Below are positions 16,613 through 25,681 of a stretch of 64,000 bases of DNA, in pieces. The notes beneath the pieces were generated by a model. It was not told the origin of the DNA and searched no databases. It saw only the letters and a program-made list of their open reading frames with translations. Source of the stretch: Clostridium estertheticum. GTDB lineage: Bacteria; Bacillota; Clostridia; Clostridiales; Clostridiaceae. The stretch covers positions 186,001 to 250,000 of the forward strand of contig NZ_CP086239.1 of assembly GCF_026650985.1 (NCBI RefSeq), written 5' to 3'. Both the position numbers and the translations under genes were made by a program. Every line of letters begins with the position of its first letter. Position 1 is the first letter of the stretch.

Positions 16613-18607
16613 ATGGAAAGTGAAGTGGTAGTTATTAGTAAGGCGTTATTTATTACAGAAAAACCAAGTGTTGCTGCGGAGTTTGCCAAAGCCTTAAAAA
16701 TAAATGGTAGAAAGTCGGATGGATTTATAGAGTCTGACAAAGCTGTAGTAACATGGTGTGTGGGACATCTTGTTACTATGAGTTATCCAGAAAAATATGA
16801 TATGAAACTTAAAAAATGGTCTTTAAATACTTTGCCATTTTTACCTGAATCATATAAATATGAAGTTATAGAAGGAGTTAAAAAACAATTTAATATAGTC
16901 AAAAGTCAATTACTTCGCGAAGATATTGATAGAATATATGTTTGTACAGATTCAGGAAGAGAAGGCGAGTACATTTACAGATTGGTAGATGAAATGGCTG
17001 GGTGTCCTGATAAGCAAAAACGAAGAGTGTGGATAGATTCACAAACAGAAGCCGAGATTATTCGAGGTGTTAAAGAAGCTAAGGATTTAAGCGCATATGA
17101 TAATTTATCGGAAGCAGCTTATTTAAGAGCAAAAGAGGATTATTTAATGGGAATTAATTTCTCAAGACTTTTAAGTTTAGTCTATGGAAAGACTGTAAGC
17201 AATTATCTTGGAAAAAGTTATATAGTTATTGCTGTTGGACGAGTAATGTCCTGTGTTCTTGGGATGGTTGTCCAAAGGGAAAGAGAAGTTCGAGAGTTTA
17301 TAGTTACTCCTTTTTATAGAATTATTGGAAGCTTTAATGTAAGCGAGGACTGTAATTATGATGGGGAATGGAAGGCTGTAGAGGGTTCAAAGTATTTTGA
17401 ATCACCTATTCTATATAACGAGGGTGGATTTAAGACTCAGGAAGATGCTGAAAAGTTAATAGGAGAGCTAAGAGATTCTAGTATTGATAATAATGTTTTG
17501 GTTGAAAATATTTCTAAGAAAAAAGAAAATAAAAATGCACCATTACTTTTTAATTTAGCAGAAATGCAAAATGAATGTTCTAAGAAATTTAAAATAAATC
17601 CAGAGCAAACTCTTAGCCTCATTCAAGCTTTATATGAGAAAAAAATGCTTACATATCCAAGAACGGATGCTAGGGTATTGTCTACAGCGATATCTAAAGA
17701 AATAGATCAGAATATAAAAAAATTAATGAAATTAAATGGAAATACAGAGATAAATAATATAGCTAAAAATATTATAGAAAAAAAATGGTATAGTGGTATT
17801 GCTAAAACAAAGTATGTTGATGATAGCAAGGTAACAGATCATTATGCTATTATTCCAACAGGTGAAGGGCTTCAAAATTATTCATCATTAAAGGAAATGG
17901 AAAAGAAAGTGTATAATTTAGTGCTAAGACGCTTTCTTGCAATATTTTATCCCCCGGCTGTGTACAACAAAGTTTCTGTTATAACAAAGATAAATAAGGA
18001 AAGATTTTTTACGTCAGATAAGGTTTGTGTTGAACTTGGTTACTTAGAGGTTTTAAAACCTGATAGTGACAGTAATGATAGAGAGAGCACAAATATGAAA
18101 TTTTTAAGTCTGCTAAAAAAAGGACAGACGGTGACACTTAAAGAATTAATAGTTAAAGAAGGTAAGACTTCACCTCCTAAAAGATTTACTACAGGTTCGA
18201 TAATTATAGCCATGGAAAATGCAGGTAAACTTATTGAAGATGAAGAGCTAAGAGAGCATATAAAAGGCTCTGGTATTGGTACAAGTGCCACGCGCTCAGG
18301 AATTTTAACAAAGCTTGAAAAAATAGAATATATTAAATCTAATAATAAAACTCAAGTGGTTATGCCTACACTACTTGGAGAAATTATCTTCGATGTAGTT
18401 AAAAATTCTATCCCTACTCTTTTAAATCCAGAATTAACGGCTAGTTGGGAAAAAGGATTAACAATGGTTACTCAAAGTGAAATAGCGGGTGATATATACA
18501 TGGATAAACTTGAAAATTATATAGTTAAAAATACGGATAGAGTACTGCAACTAAATAATGGATTGAGGCTTAAGAGTAAATTTGATATGGCAAGTGAATT
18601 TTACTAA
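16613..18607 (+). CDS. topB: DNA topoisomerase III
   Basis: A type IA topoisomerase of about 660 aa that decatenates and relaxes DNA. The Toprim domain shows LFITEKPSVA near the N-terminus, WCVGHLV and TDSGREGEYIYR (about 110-122). The active-site Tyr is in LTYPRTDARVLS (about residue 347), and the late motif GSGIGTSATRSGIL is intact. No C-terminal zinc fingers are present, as in other Firmicute TopB proteins. The start is uncertain: ATG 16613 has no ribosome binding site, GTG 16625 has only a weak one. Family N-termini (MSKALFITEKP) would correspond to the ATT at 16634. It has its own promoter at 16528-16556, and radA follows 28 bp after the stop. Confidence 0.93.
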   Translation: MESEVVVISKALFITEKPSVAAEFAKALKINGRKSDGFIESDKAVVTWCVGHLVTMSYPEKYDMKLKKWSLNTLPFLPESYKYEVIEGVKKQFNIVKSQLLREDIDRIYVCTDSGREGEYIYRLVDEMAGCPDKQKRRVWIDSQTEAEIIRGVKEAKDLSAYDNLSEAAYLRAKEDYLMGINFSRLLSLVYGKTVSNYLGKSYIVIAVGRVMSCVLGMVVQREREVREFIVTPFYRIIGSFNVSEDCNYDGEWKAVEGSKYFESPILYNEGGFKTQEDAEKLIGELRDSSIDNNVLVENISKKKENKNAPLLFNLAEMQNECSKKFKINPEQTLSLIQALYEKKMLTYPRTDARVLSTAISKEIDQNIKKLMKLNGNTEINNIAKNIIEKKWYSGIAKTKYVDDSKVTDHYAIIPTGEGLQNYSSLKEMEKKVYNLVLRRFLAIFYPPAVYNKVSVITKINKERFFTSDKVCVELGYLEVLKPDSDSNDRESTNMKFLSLLKKGQTVTLKELIVKEGKTSPPKRFTTGSIIIAMENAGKLIEDEELREHIKGSGIGTSATRSGILTKLEKIEYIKSNNKTQVVMPTLLGEIIFDVVKNSIPTLLNPELTASWEKGLTMVTQSEIAGDIYMDKLENYIVKNTDRVLQLNNGLRLKSKFDMASEFY

Positions 18608-18635
18608 TATGACAATTAAAGGGAGATGGCTCTGA

Positions 18636-20018
18636 TTGGCAAAAGATAAAATAATCTATGTTTGTAAAGAGTGTGGGTCACATGCTCCAAAATGGATGGG
18701 TAAATGTAGTGATTGTGGTGCATGGAATTCATATGAAGAGAAACTTGTTAAGGCGACTTCTTCTAAACAAAATACTTTAAATAGTTTGGTAGCTGCAACT
18801 AAACCTACAAAACTAAAGGCGGTGCTGCAGTCTAACAGTGATAGAATAATTACTGGAGTCTCAGAGTTTGATAGAGTTATGGGTGGAGGAATAGTTAGAG
18901 ATAGTGTTACTATTATATCGGCTCCACCAGGGGCTGGAAAGTCTACACTTTTGCTGCAACTCGCAAATTCACTTTCATTGAAAGAATATAAAATTTTATA
19001 TGCATCTGGAGAGGAAAGTAAAAGTCAAATTAAAAATAGGGCTGACCGAACAGTAAAAGAAATAGCCGATAACTTTTGGGTTGTTTCGGATACAAAGTTA
19101 GATGAAATAATACAACATATAGAAACAGTCGATGCTGATTTAATAATACTTGATAGTATTCAAACATTTACTTTGGACGAATATTCAAGTTCTAGGGCAG
19201 GTTCACCTACTCAAGTAATTGAATGTGCAACAGCTTTAAAGAATATAGCTAAAAATCCTGATAGACCAAGAGCTGTTTTTTTGGTTGGGCAAATGACAAA
19301 AGCCGATGAGATGGCAGGACCACGAATACTCGAGCATTTAGTAGACACTGTATTATATCTTGAAGGAGAAGATGGCGAAGAACTAAAGCACTTGGTAAGT
19401 AAGAAAAATCGTTTTGGAAATACAGAAGAAAGTGGCATGTTTAGGCTTTCAGACGTAGGAATGGAAGAGATTACTGACCCTTCTGAGTTTTTTATGACCA
19501 AAAGAGATGAGTTAGTTCCAGGAAGTGCTTTAGCTGTTATAAAGGATGGAACAAGACCCATTGTTATAGAAATAGAAAGTCTTGTATCTAAATCTTTTAC
19601 TCCTTATCCAAGCAGGCTAAGTGAGTGTTTTGCAAGGAAGGAACAACTGGGAACCCTTATTTCTATTCTTGAAGAAAGGGGAGGAATAGGGCTTTATGAT
19701 AAGAACGTTATTATAAAAGCAACAGGCGGTCTTAAACTAACTGAAACATCGGTCAATCTTGCTGTAGTGATGAGCATCGCATCCTCATCACTGAATCACG
19801 GAATAGCTACAGATACAGTATTTATTGGAGAACTAGGTTTAACTGGTGAATTAAAAAAAGTCCCATCTTTAGAACAGAGATTAAAAGAAGTAGACAGAAT
19901 GGGATTTAAAAAGGCATACATACCTCAGAATTGTTTAAAAGCGGGGGTTAAATTTAAAAACTTAAAAGTTATACCATGTAAAAAATTAACAGATGTTATA
20001 ACAAAAGAATTCAAATAA
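18636..20018 (+). CDS. radA: DNA repair protein RadA (Sms)
   Basis: A 460-aa full-length RadA, a RecA-like ATPase that drives branch migration in recombination. It has the N-terminal four-Cys zinc finger (C10, C13, C26, C29), Walker A APPGAGKST (about 96-104), and the RadA-specific KNRFG motif (about 257-261). A Lon-like C-terminal domain ends with LKKVPSLEQRLKE. The start is TTG 18636 behind GGGAGATGG. It follows topB at short spacing and probably shares its transcript. A strong bidirectional terminator follows. Confidence 0.95.
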   Translation: MAKDKIIYVCKECGSHAPKWMGKCSDCGAWNSYEEKLVKATSSKQNTLNSLVAATKPTKLKAVLQSNSDRIITGVSEFDRVMGGGIVRDSVTIISAPPGAGKSTLLLQLANSLSLKEYKILYASGEESKSQIKNRADRTVKEIADNFWVVSDTKLDEIIQHIETVDADLIILDSIQTFTLDEYSSSRAGSPTQVIECATALKNIAKNPDRPRAVFLVGQMTKADEMAGPRILEHLVDTVLYLEGEDGEELKHLVSKKNRFGNTEESGMFRLSDVGMEEITDPSEFFMTKRDELVPGSALAVIKDGTRPIVIEIESLVSKSFTPYPSRLSECFARKEQLGTLISILEERGGIGLYDKNVIIKATGGLKLTETSVNLAVVMSIASSSLNHGIATDTVFIGELGLTGELKKVPSLEQRLKEVDRMGFKKAYIPQNCLKAGVKFKNLKVIPCKKLTDVITKEFK

Positions 20019-20022
20019 TAAC

Positions 20023-20066
20023 GAAAAGGCCACTGAAATGTTTACATAAATTTCAGTGGCCTTTTC
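20023..20066. terminator. Bidirectional terminator between radA and the HprK/PEPCK-like gene
   Basis: 17 bases at 20023-20039 pair exactly with 20050-20066 across a 10-nt loop, with A and T flanks usable on both strands. Confidence 0.9.
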
Positions 20067-20075
20067 ACATAATTA

Positions 20076-21818
20076 CTATTTTATAATTAATTCAAATAAT
20101 TTCTTAGCAGCCTTTTTAGGACCATCTTTTTCTTGTCCTTTAACTCCGAGTGAAGTTCTAATTTGTCCAACTTTCACTCCTGTTTTGAAAAGGTCCTCAA
20201 AATATTTATCTATAAGTACATTTACTAGTTCTTGTTTTTGTACAGGTCCAAATGGATTTGCAAAATAAGATGTTACAAGGCCTAATTCGGTTGTAGTACC
20301 TTTTGCCATTCTAGCGCCTCTTTTACAAACATCAATTGCATCTTTTGCATTTGTAAAGAAATTAATTTCTTCCATATCATCTTTTACTTCTTCATAATTG
20401 TTTGCATAAAGAAATAAATCTATAGGGTAACCCTTAATAATATCTTTATAGCTCGCTACTGGCATAACAAGTCTTGCGTTAATTTTATCAGGGTTCATAA
20501 ATATACTTCTATCTATTTCTTTAAAAGCATAACCTGCATCTAAATCATCAAGTCTTACGAAGGCTCCTATTTCAGTTCCAAATGCTAGTGGTTTTGAATC
20601 ATCTTTTAAAGTTAAGTAACCCATATCATCAAACACTATGGTCATATCGCTTATATAATCTTCACTTAAACTTCTAAAAGCTTCTAAACTTTCAGATTTA
20701 CCAGCACCGCTATCACCCATAATAACAACATTAGCACTGTTACCATTATTCATAATAATGTGTACCATCGCACCATGAATTGGTAGTGAACCTCGTTTAA
20801 TCATTATTAAATTATGAAGCGTTAAGGCCATCTTTTTTACATATCCAAAGTAATCTATTTCGTCACCATAACTTATATATCCAAGCATAATATCATTTTC
20901 ATTATCGTCATAAAATACTGTTTTGACGTCAGGGGCAGAATCTTTGGCACCGAAAACAAAAACTATATCTGGTTTAATATCTCTATACTCTTTTTCTTTT
21001 GCCATTTCGAATAAGTTACAAAGGGTTATTGCATGAGCCATAAAATCCCTGTGAACATAAATGAATGCAAGTAGTGTACCTACCTTAGCTGGATAACAAA
21101 ACCAATGGTCTGGTGTTATAGTACAATTTTTTAATGGGTTTTCAAAACATTCATCAAAAATTCCATCACGTGTATTCTTTTTAGGGTAACTTATATAAGG
21201 TAAATCTAAAATTATTGCATCAATAAATGGAACATTTTTCAATTGTTCATATCCTAAAGGCATTGGCCAATTTATAGTATTAACAATTAAACCAGCATTA
21301 CCACCTGCGGGTAATTGTCTGTAAACTTTAGGTTTATAACCAACAACATTTTCCTCGATTTTTCTATATAAATCAAGTATAAGCATTGAAAAACCATTAT
21401 TAGCTTCAACAAAACTTGTTTTTTCTATACCTTCATTTATTTTATTGTTGTGAATTACAGTATATCTTTCAAGTTTTCTCCAAAAACTATAGAAGTCCTC
21501 TATGAAATCTATGAAAGTACTTTTATTATTTATAAGAGCACTATATTTAGTATTTAAATCTACAATTTCATTTGCATTTAGTACTGATAGGAGTTTAAAT
21601 AAATGTATTGTTAAAATATCTAAATCCTCAGTTTCTGTGTGTGTGTTTTCTATCAAATATTTGTATATATTTGATTTCTTCTTTTTGATTTTCTTGAGAT
21701 AAGCGTTAAAAACTCTTCTGAATCCAACACTTTCTAATAATTTAACAGGAGTATTACAATATTTTGCAGTAAAATTTATCATTACTTTTTCATTACTTAG
21801 GGAAAATTCTTTTCTCAA
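20076..21818 (-). CDS. HPr kinase/PEP carboxykinase-like P-loop protein
   Basis: A 580-aa cytoplasmic protein. The C-terminal half has the P-loop VVIMGDSGAGKSES (around residues 365-376), then DMTIVFDDMG and a RLDDLDAGYAFKE segment. This order is shared by HPr kinase and PEP carboxykinase. The P-loop is closer to HprK (GESGIGKSE) than to classic PEPCK (GLSGTGKTT). The N-terminal 300 residues resemble neither clearly, though FCYPAKVGTLLAFIYVHRD looks like part of a PEPCK-type fold. The start is TTG 21818 with GGAGGTG upstream; the frame is open to 21896 without a site. Proteins like this are often annotated as PEP carboxykinase in clostridia. The real substrate is not established, and I do not assert PEPCK activity. 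Confidence 0.7.
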   Translation of the reverse strand: MRKEFSLSNEKVMINFTAKYCNTPVKLLESVGFRRVFNAYLKKIKKKKSNIYKYLIENTHTETEDLDILTIHLFKLLSVLNANEIVDLNTKYSALINNKSTFIDFIEDFYSFWRKLERYTVIHNNKINEGIEKTSFVEANNGFSMLILDLYRKIEENVVGYKPKVYRQLPAGGNAGLIVNTINWPMPLGYEQLKNVPFIDAIILDLPYISYPKKNTRDGIFDECFENPLKNCTITPDHWFCYPAKVGTLLAFIYVHRDFMAHAITLCNLFEMAKEKEYRDIKPDIVFVFGAKDSAPDVKTVFYDDNENDIMLGYISYGDEIDYFGYVKKMALTLHNLIMIKRGSLPIHGAMVHIIMNNGNSANVVIMGDSGAGKSESLEAFRSLSEDYISDMTIVFDDMGYLTLKDDSKPLAFGTEIGAFVRLDDLDAGYAFKEIDRSIFMNPDKINARLVMPVASYKDIIKGYPIDLFLYANNYEEVKDDMEEINFFTNAKDAIDVCKRGARMAKGTTTELGLVTSYFANPFGPVQKQELVNVLIDKYFEDLFKTGVKVGQIRTSLGVKGQEKDGPKKAAKKLFELIIK

Positions 21819-21917
21819 GTTGACACCTCCACGTATGATTACGTAATTATTTTGATAATTGAAATACATATTGGTGAAAATTATCATAAACATCAATATA
21901 TAATCGAATACAATATT

Positions 21918-21946
21918 ATAATACTATAAAAGTGATATATTAACAA
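21918..21946 (-). promoter_or_regulatory. SigmaA-like promoter for the HprK/PEPCK-like gene
   Basis: On the minus strand TTGTTA (21946-21941) and TATTAT (21923-21918) are 17 bp apart. A shifted TATAAT overlaps the -10. The rest of the 325-bp divergent intergenic region (21819-22143) holds only AT-rich promoter-like sequence and no ORF. Confidence 0.5.
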
Positions 21947-22143
21947 TACTGAAATTGCAAAACACTATTTTAGAAGTTTAAGTAAAGGGTGAAAGTACTA
22001 AGGTTATAATATTAGAAGAATTACTATTATAAGAGACTAAAATAAATGTATAACTATGACAAAATTGAGTTTAATTTTTGAAAGTTTTGCTATATAATTA
22101 TAGCATTGATAAAAATAAAGGAGAAGTAAGGGGGAATGATATA

Positions 22144-23052
22144 TTGAAAAATAAAGTGGCACCGCATATAATGGCAATTATATTAATGTTTATATGGAGT
22201 TTATCTTATTTAAGCATAAAGGTCGTATCAGAAGAGGTAAGTCCAGTATTATCAGCCTTTTATAGGTTTGTACTAGCCGCTATAATTTTATTTATAATAT
22301 TAAAAGTAAAATTTCCTGAGGAAAAAGTTTTAAAAAGAGACAAATCTAAATTTGCTTTAGGTGGGCTTTTTGGAGTAGCAATATATTTCATCTTTGAGAA
22401 CTATGCTGTAGCATTTACATCCGCATCAAATGTCGCAATTTTAATTGCATCAATACCTGTATTTACTATATTTTCCCAAAGAATAATTTTTAAAGAAAAA
22501 TTAACTTATGGAAAAATATCTGGCGCTACCTTAAGTTTAGTTGGAATTATTATAATAATTGCATCTAAAGAAAGAGTAAGTTTTTTATCAAAAGGAAATA
22601 TAGGAGATCTTATGGCGCTTGGGGCAGTGTTTTCTTGGGTAATTTATAACATGGTTTGTAGTAGCTTCAAAGGAAATTATAAAGTAATAACTATAACTAC
22701 TTATGAGATCATGTGGGGATCATTATTTCTTAGTCCCTCACTATTGTTTAGTAATTTGCAAATTCCTTCTGCAAAGGTTATATTAAATTTAATTTTTCTA
22801 TCAATTTTTTGCTCATGTGTCGGATATGTAGTATATGTACATTGCCTTAAGGAACTTGGAGCAACAATTATAACTACCTATATAAATTTACAGCCTATTA
22901 TGAGTCTGATTGCAGCAGCAGTTATACTAAATGAAACCATTACGATTTGGCAGGTATTAGGGTGTGTAGTTATAATAGTAGGAGTAACTTTAGTTAGTTT
23001 AGACGGTAGGTTAAATTTTAGAAAACGGAAGAAGGTATATGAAAATTTATAA
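22144..23052 (+). CDS. DMT-superfamily (EamA) transporter
   Basis: A 302-aa integral membrane protein with two EamA repeats of five hydrophobic segments each (total ten), typical of drug/metabolite exporters. Repeat 1 begins IMAIILMFIWSLSYLSIKVV, and repeat 2 begins near GDLMALGAVFSWVIYNMV. The substrate cannot be read from sequence. The start is TTG 22144 with AAGGGGG upstream; the frame is open from 22078 but that stretch overlaps promoter-like sequence. It is a single gene between divergent and convergent neighbours, closed by the terminator at 23061-23105. Confidence 0.88.
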   Translation: MKNKVAPHIMAIILMFIWSLSYLSIKVVSEEVSPVLSAFYRFVLAAIILFIILKVKFPEEKVLKRDKSKFALGGLFGVAIYFIFENYAVAFTSASNVAILIASIPVFTIFSQRIIFKEKLTYGKISGATLSLVGIIIIIASKERVSFLSKGNIGDLMALGAVFSWVIYNMVCSSFKGNYKVITITTYEIMWGSLFLSPSLLFSNLQIPSAKVILNLIFLSIFCSCVGYVVYVHCLKELGATIITTYINLQPIMSLIAAAVILNETITIWQVLGCVVIIVGVTLVSLDGRLNFRKRKKVYENL

Positions 23053-23060
23053 CTATATTC

Positions 23061-23105
23061 AAAAAGGGATTATATTAACTAAAAAGTTAACATAATCCCT
23101 TTTAT
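23061..23105. terminator. Bidirectional terminator between transporter and dacF
   Basis: AAAAGGGATTAT and ATAATCCCTTTT arms, with inner AACT/AGTT pairing and a small internal loop, lie between the convergent stop codons. Confidence 0.85.
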
Positions 23106-23112
23106 AAATGTA

Positions 23113-24369
23113 CTAGTATCTTATTCTTCTACCACTGCGATTTTTGCGTCTACGAATAGAAGATATCAATAGGAAAACTAATACTATAATAGCAATTAGA
23201 ACAATCACAATTGCAGCATAGATAATTATATTATTTTTGAGTATAGTAGCTTTTGAAACCATTGGATATAATTTATAAGTTTTTACATAATCCTTTTGTT
23301 TAACAACTAAAGTTCCAATAGAGGTTTTTTTATTAAGTTTCCATGGCTTTATAGGATCGACTTTAATGGTAGTTTCTCGTTTGACATCATTTTTATAAAA
23401 AGTCACATCTTCTTTTGAGTCTAGTGGTATATTAATTGTTTTTGTTGGTCCTATAAATGGAATAACTTTATAGGGTACAGATATTATTGTTTTAATAACA
23501 GTATCTTTTTTTGTAGTTACTTCTTTTTTAGCAGCATAACTATAATTAATAAGTTTGGTCATGTCATCAAAAACTATTGTATCTTTTGGTAGGTTATATG
23601 TAGAATTCATAACGACACCCAAAATATGGCGACCATTACGTTCATATATAGAAATTAGGCATCTTCCAGCCTTTATTGTATATCCAGTTTTACCACCTAC
23701 GTTACCATCTATGCCAAGCAGTTTATTTCTGTTAGTAACAGTAGCAACAGGACCATTAGCAGATTTAATTACACTTGTTTTTTTACCCATAGATTTCTTT
23801 ACCCAATCATTTTTATAAGCAGCTCTTCCTGCGAGAGTTAAGTCGTAGGGCGTTGTAAAGTGCTTATCATTTGCATCATCCAAACCATTTGGGGTGATAA
23901 AATGAGAGCCTGTCATTCCGAGTTTTGCGGCTTTATCATTCATCATTTTAGCAAAATTAACTGGATTTCCACCAACGTTATCAGCAATCATATAAGCAAT
24001 ATCATTTCCAGAATAAAGAAGAAGTCCATCCATTACATTATCAGCGGACATTGTATCTCCGATAGCTACGGGATGAATGTTTAGGTTATAAGAGTATGGT
24101 GGTTGCGCCTTTGCATTCTTAGTGTATTTTAAGTTGTCCGTTGTAGTCTTATTTTCAGCAAGTAGCAAAGCTGTAATAAGCTTTGTAATGCTGGCAGGGT
24201 ACATCTTATTATCAATGTTTTTTGCGTAAATAATTTCATTAGTGTCCATATCTACAGAGATTGCAGCTTTACCATCTAATTCTGGTGGGTTAGTAGCGGC
24301 AAAAACTGTTGTAGAAAAGACTAAAGTAAAGAGCAGTGTGAATAATAAAAGTCGGTTTCTTCTTTTCAA
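23113..24369 (-). CDS. dacF: D-alanyl-D-alanine carboxypeptidase (DacF-type, S11 family)
   Basis: A 418-aa exported penicillin-binding protein that trims the terminal D-Ala of peptidoglycan stem peptides. The signal peptide ends at VFAA (about residue 25). Catalytic motifs are SITK (S60, K63), SGN (S120-N122) and KTG (227-229). A C-terminal transmembrane segment (about 378-402) and an Arg-rich tail anchor it, instead of the usual amphipathic helix. The start is TTG 24369 behind GGAGAG. It is monocistronic. Whether it is vegetative (DacA-like) or sporulation-linked (DacF-like) cannot be decided from sequence. Confidence 0.92.
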   Translation of the reverse strand: MKRRNRLLLFTLLFTLVFSTTVFAATNPPELDGKAAISVDMDTNEIIYAKNIDNKMYPASITKLITALLLAENKTTTDNLKYTKNAKAQPPYSYNLNIHPVAIGDTMSADNVMDGLLLYSGNDIAYMIADNVGGNPVNFAKMMNDKAAKLGMTGSHFITPNGLDDANDKHFTTPYDLTLAGRAAYKNDWVKKSMGKKTSVIKSANGPVATVTNRNKLLGIDGNVGGKTGYTIKAGRCLISIYERNGRHILGVVMNSTYNLPKDTIVFDDMTKLINYSYAAKKEVTTKKDTVIKTIISVPYKVIPFIGPTKTINIPLDSKEDVTFYKNDVKRETTIKVDPIKPWKLNKKTSIGTLVVKQKDYVKTYKLYPMVSKATILKNNIIIYAAIVIVLIAIIVLVFLLISSIRRRKNRSGRRIRY

Positions 24370-24578
24370 TTTTCATCTCTCCAGTTTAATTAAATTTTAT
24401 ATTTATACATGAGTAAACACAAGCATAAGTATAGCATTTTAATTTATGAAGAACAAGGTACATTGTTTAACATAATCTATTTAGGACGAAGTTAACATAA
24501 TGACATCATTTAAGCATGATTAACAAATTTTTCTTATTTTATGTTATAGTTAAAAGTATATATTGATGTAATAATTTC

Positions 24579-24605
24579 ACTTGCCACTTGCCACGTGGGT
24601 GGCAC
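24579..24605. repeat. 27-bp exact dispersed repeat, copy 1
   Basis: This 27-bp stretch is identical to 60522-60548. It contains two tandem TTGCCAC units and a hairpin TGCCAC-GTGG-GTGGCA. It ends 19 bp before the ATG of the Nudix gene. The second copy ends 17 bp before the pabC ATG. Confidence 0.85.
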
Positions 24606-24624
24606 TAGAAAGGTTGTGATTAAC

Positions 24625-25227
24625 ATGATAAATAAGGTAGAAGAAATATTTAAGGATAGGATTCCTAAAGTAATAGGGGAGTTTGATAAAAGTGCGGTTA
24701 TGATATTACTTGTAGAGGATAATGATGAGTTATCTATTGTATTTGAAGTACGCGCTTTGAAATTAAGAAGTCAGCCAGGTGATGTTTGTCTGCCAGGTGG
24801 GAGAGTTGAGCTGAATGAAGATCCAAAAGAAGCCGCGGTGCGAGAAACTATGGAAGAACTGAATTTGGAAAGAGATCAAATTAAAATAATTGGAGATATG
24901 GATTATTATATAAGTCCTTATGGAAATATAATGTATGCTTATGTAGGGTATCTAAAATATGGAGAAATAAACCCCAGCGAAGATGAAGTGGATCATATAT
25001 TTAAAGTACCATTAAAATTTTTTTTAGAGAGTGAGCCACTCTATTATAATATGGAGATAGGACCCTTAAAACAAGAAGGTTTTCCTTTCCATTTAATTAA
25101 TGGAGGAAAAAACTACAAGTTTAGAAAAGGTTTTTTAGATCAATATTTCTATGAGTATAATAACTACGTAATATGGGGATTCACAGCTCAGATTATTAAA
25201 AGTTTTATCAAAGTATTAGAAAAATAA
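24625..25227 (+). CDS. Nudix hydrolase, CoA-pyrophosphatase-like
   Basis: A 200-aa Nudix enzyme. The Nudix box lies at residues 59-81 (GRVELNEDPKEAAVRETMEEL). Just before it, LRSQPGDVCLPGG matches the upstream signature of CoA diphosphatases of the YeaB/NudL group, where LxxxxGxxxxPGG is typical. The likely reaction is cleavage of CoA or its derivatives into 3',5'-ADP-type and phosphopantetheine products; substrate choice is family inference. ATG 24625 is taken as start, giving MINKVEEIF. The frame is open to 24595, but that part overlaps the 27-bp repeat. It is a single gene between dacF (divergent) and a terminator. Confidence 0.85.
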   Translation: MINKVEEIFKDRIPKVIGEFDKSAVMILLVEDNDELSIVFEVRALKLRSQPGDVCLPGGRVELNEDPKEAAVRETMEELNLERDQIKIIGDMDYYISPYGNIMYAYVGYLKYGEINPSEDEVDHIFKVPLKFFLESEPLYYNMEIGPLKQEGFPFHLINGGKNYKFRKGFLDQYFYEYNNYVIWGFTAQIIKSFIKVLEK

Positions 25228-25233
25228 AGTTTT

Positions 25234-25271
25234 AAAAAGCAGTAATAATGTTTAAATTATTACTGCTTTTT
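25234..25271. terminator. Bidirectional terminator after the Nudix gene
   Basis: 16 bases (25234-25249) pair with 25256-25271 around a 6-nt loop, with A/T flanks on both sides, between convergent genes. Confidence 0.9.
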
Positions 25272-25279
25272 AGGTTATG

Positions 25280-25630
25280 CTATTTATTAGGAACAATCTT
25301 ATTTTTCTTAATGAATACGCAAACACTTAACGCAATAGCAGCTATATAGATAAAAACATATACTATTGAAAGTAAACGCGTAGAATAGAAAAATTTCAAA
25401 TAAATAAAAGCAATAATTGATATAAGGGACCAAAATAGAGAAATAAAAGCTATTATATTATTTCTTTTTCTCCAATGCTCGGGATCTTTCATAGTTCCAA
25501 TAATATTTTTTCGCCGTTTACTTTTAGCACCGGTGTTAATTACAAGAAATTTGTAATATAGAAAAAATATAAATTCTATTATAGAGACAACAAAAAACAT
25601 ATATGATAGAGATGCACTTGTTATGATCAA
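25280..25630 (-). CDS. Hypothetical small membrane protein
   Basis: A 116-aa protein with three hydrophobic segments: the N-terminus to about residue 28, about 63-83, and 90-108. A basic cytoplasmic loop (KSKRRKN, KDPEHWRKRNN) lies between the first two. The start is TTG 25630, eight bases after AAGGAG; the GTG at 25639 overlaps that site. It follows the HxlR regulator on the same strand after 51 bp and may be co-transcribed with it. The C-terminal stop lies close to the shared terminator. I recognise no family. Confidence 0.65.
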   Translation of the reverse strand: MIITSASLSYMFFVVSIIEFIFFLYYKFLVINTGAKSKRRKNIIGTMKDPEHWRKRNNIIAFISLFWSLISIIAFIYLKFFYSTRLLSIVYVFIYIAAIALSVCVFIKKNKIVPNK

Positions 25631-25681
25631 AAAAATCACTCCTTTTAGGAAATAATATGCCCTAAAAGTTAAAACATAACA

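Noticed and set aside
24579-24620. T-box-like GGGTGGCAC motif in the 27-bp repeats
   Set aside because: A T-box leader needs about 150-250 nt with a specifier stem, AGTA bulge and terminator; only the short repeat is present, and the downstream genes are not aminoacyl-tRNA or amino acid genes.
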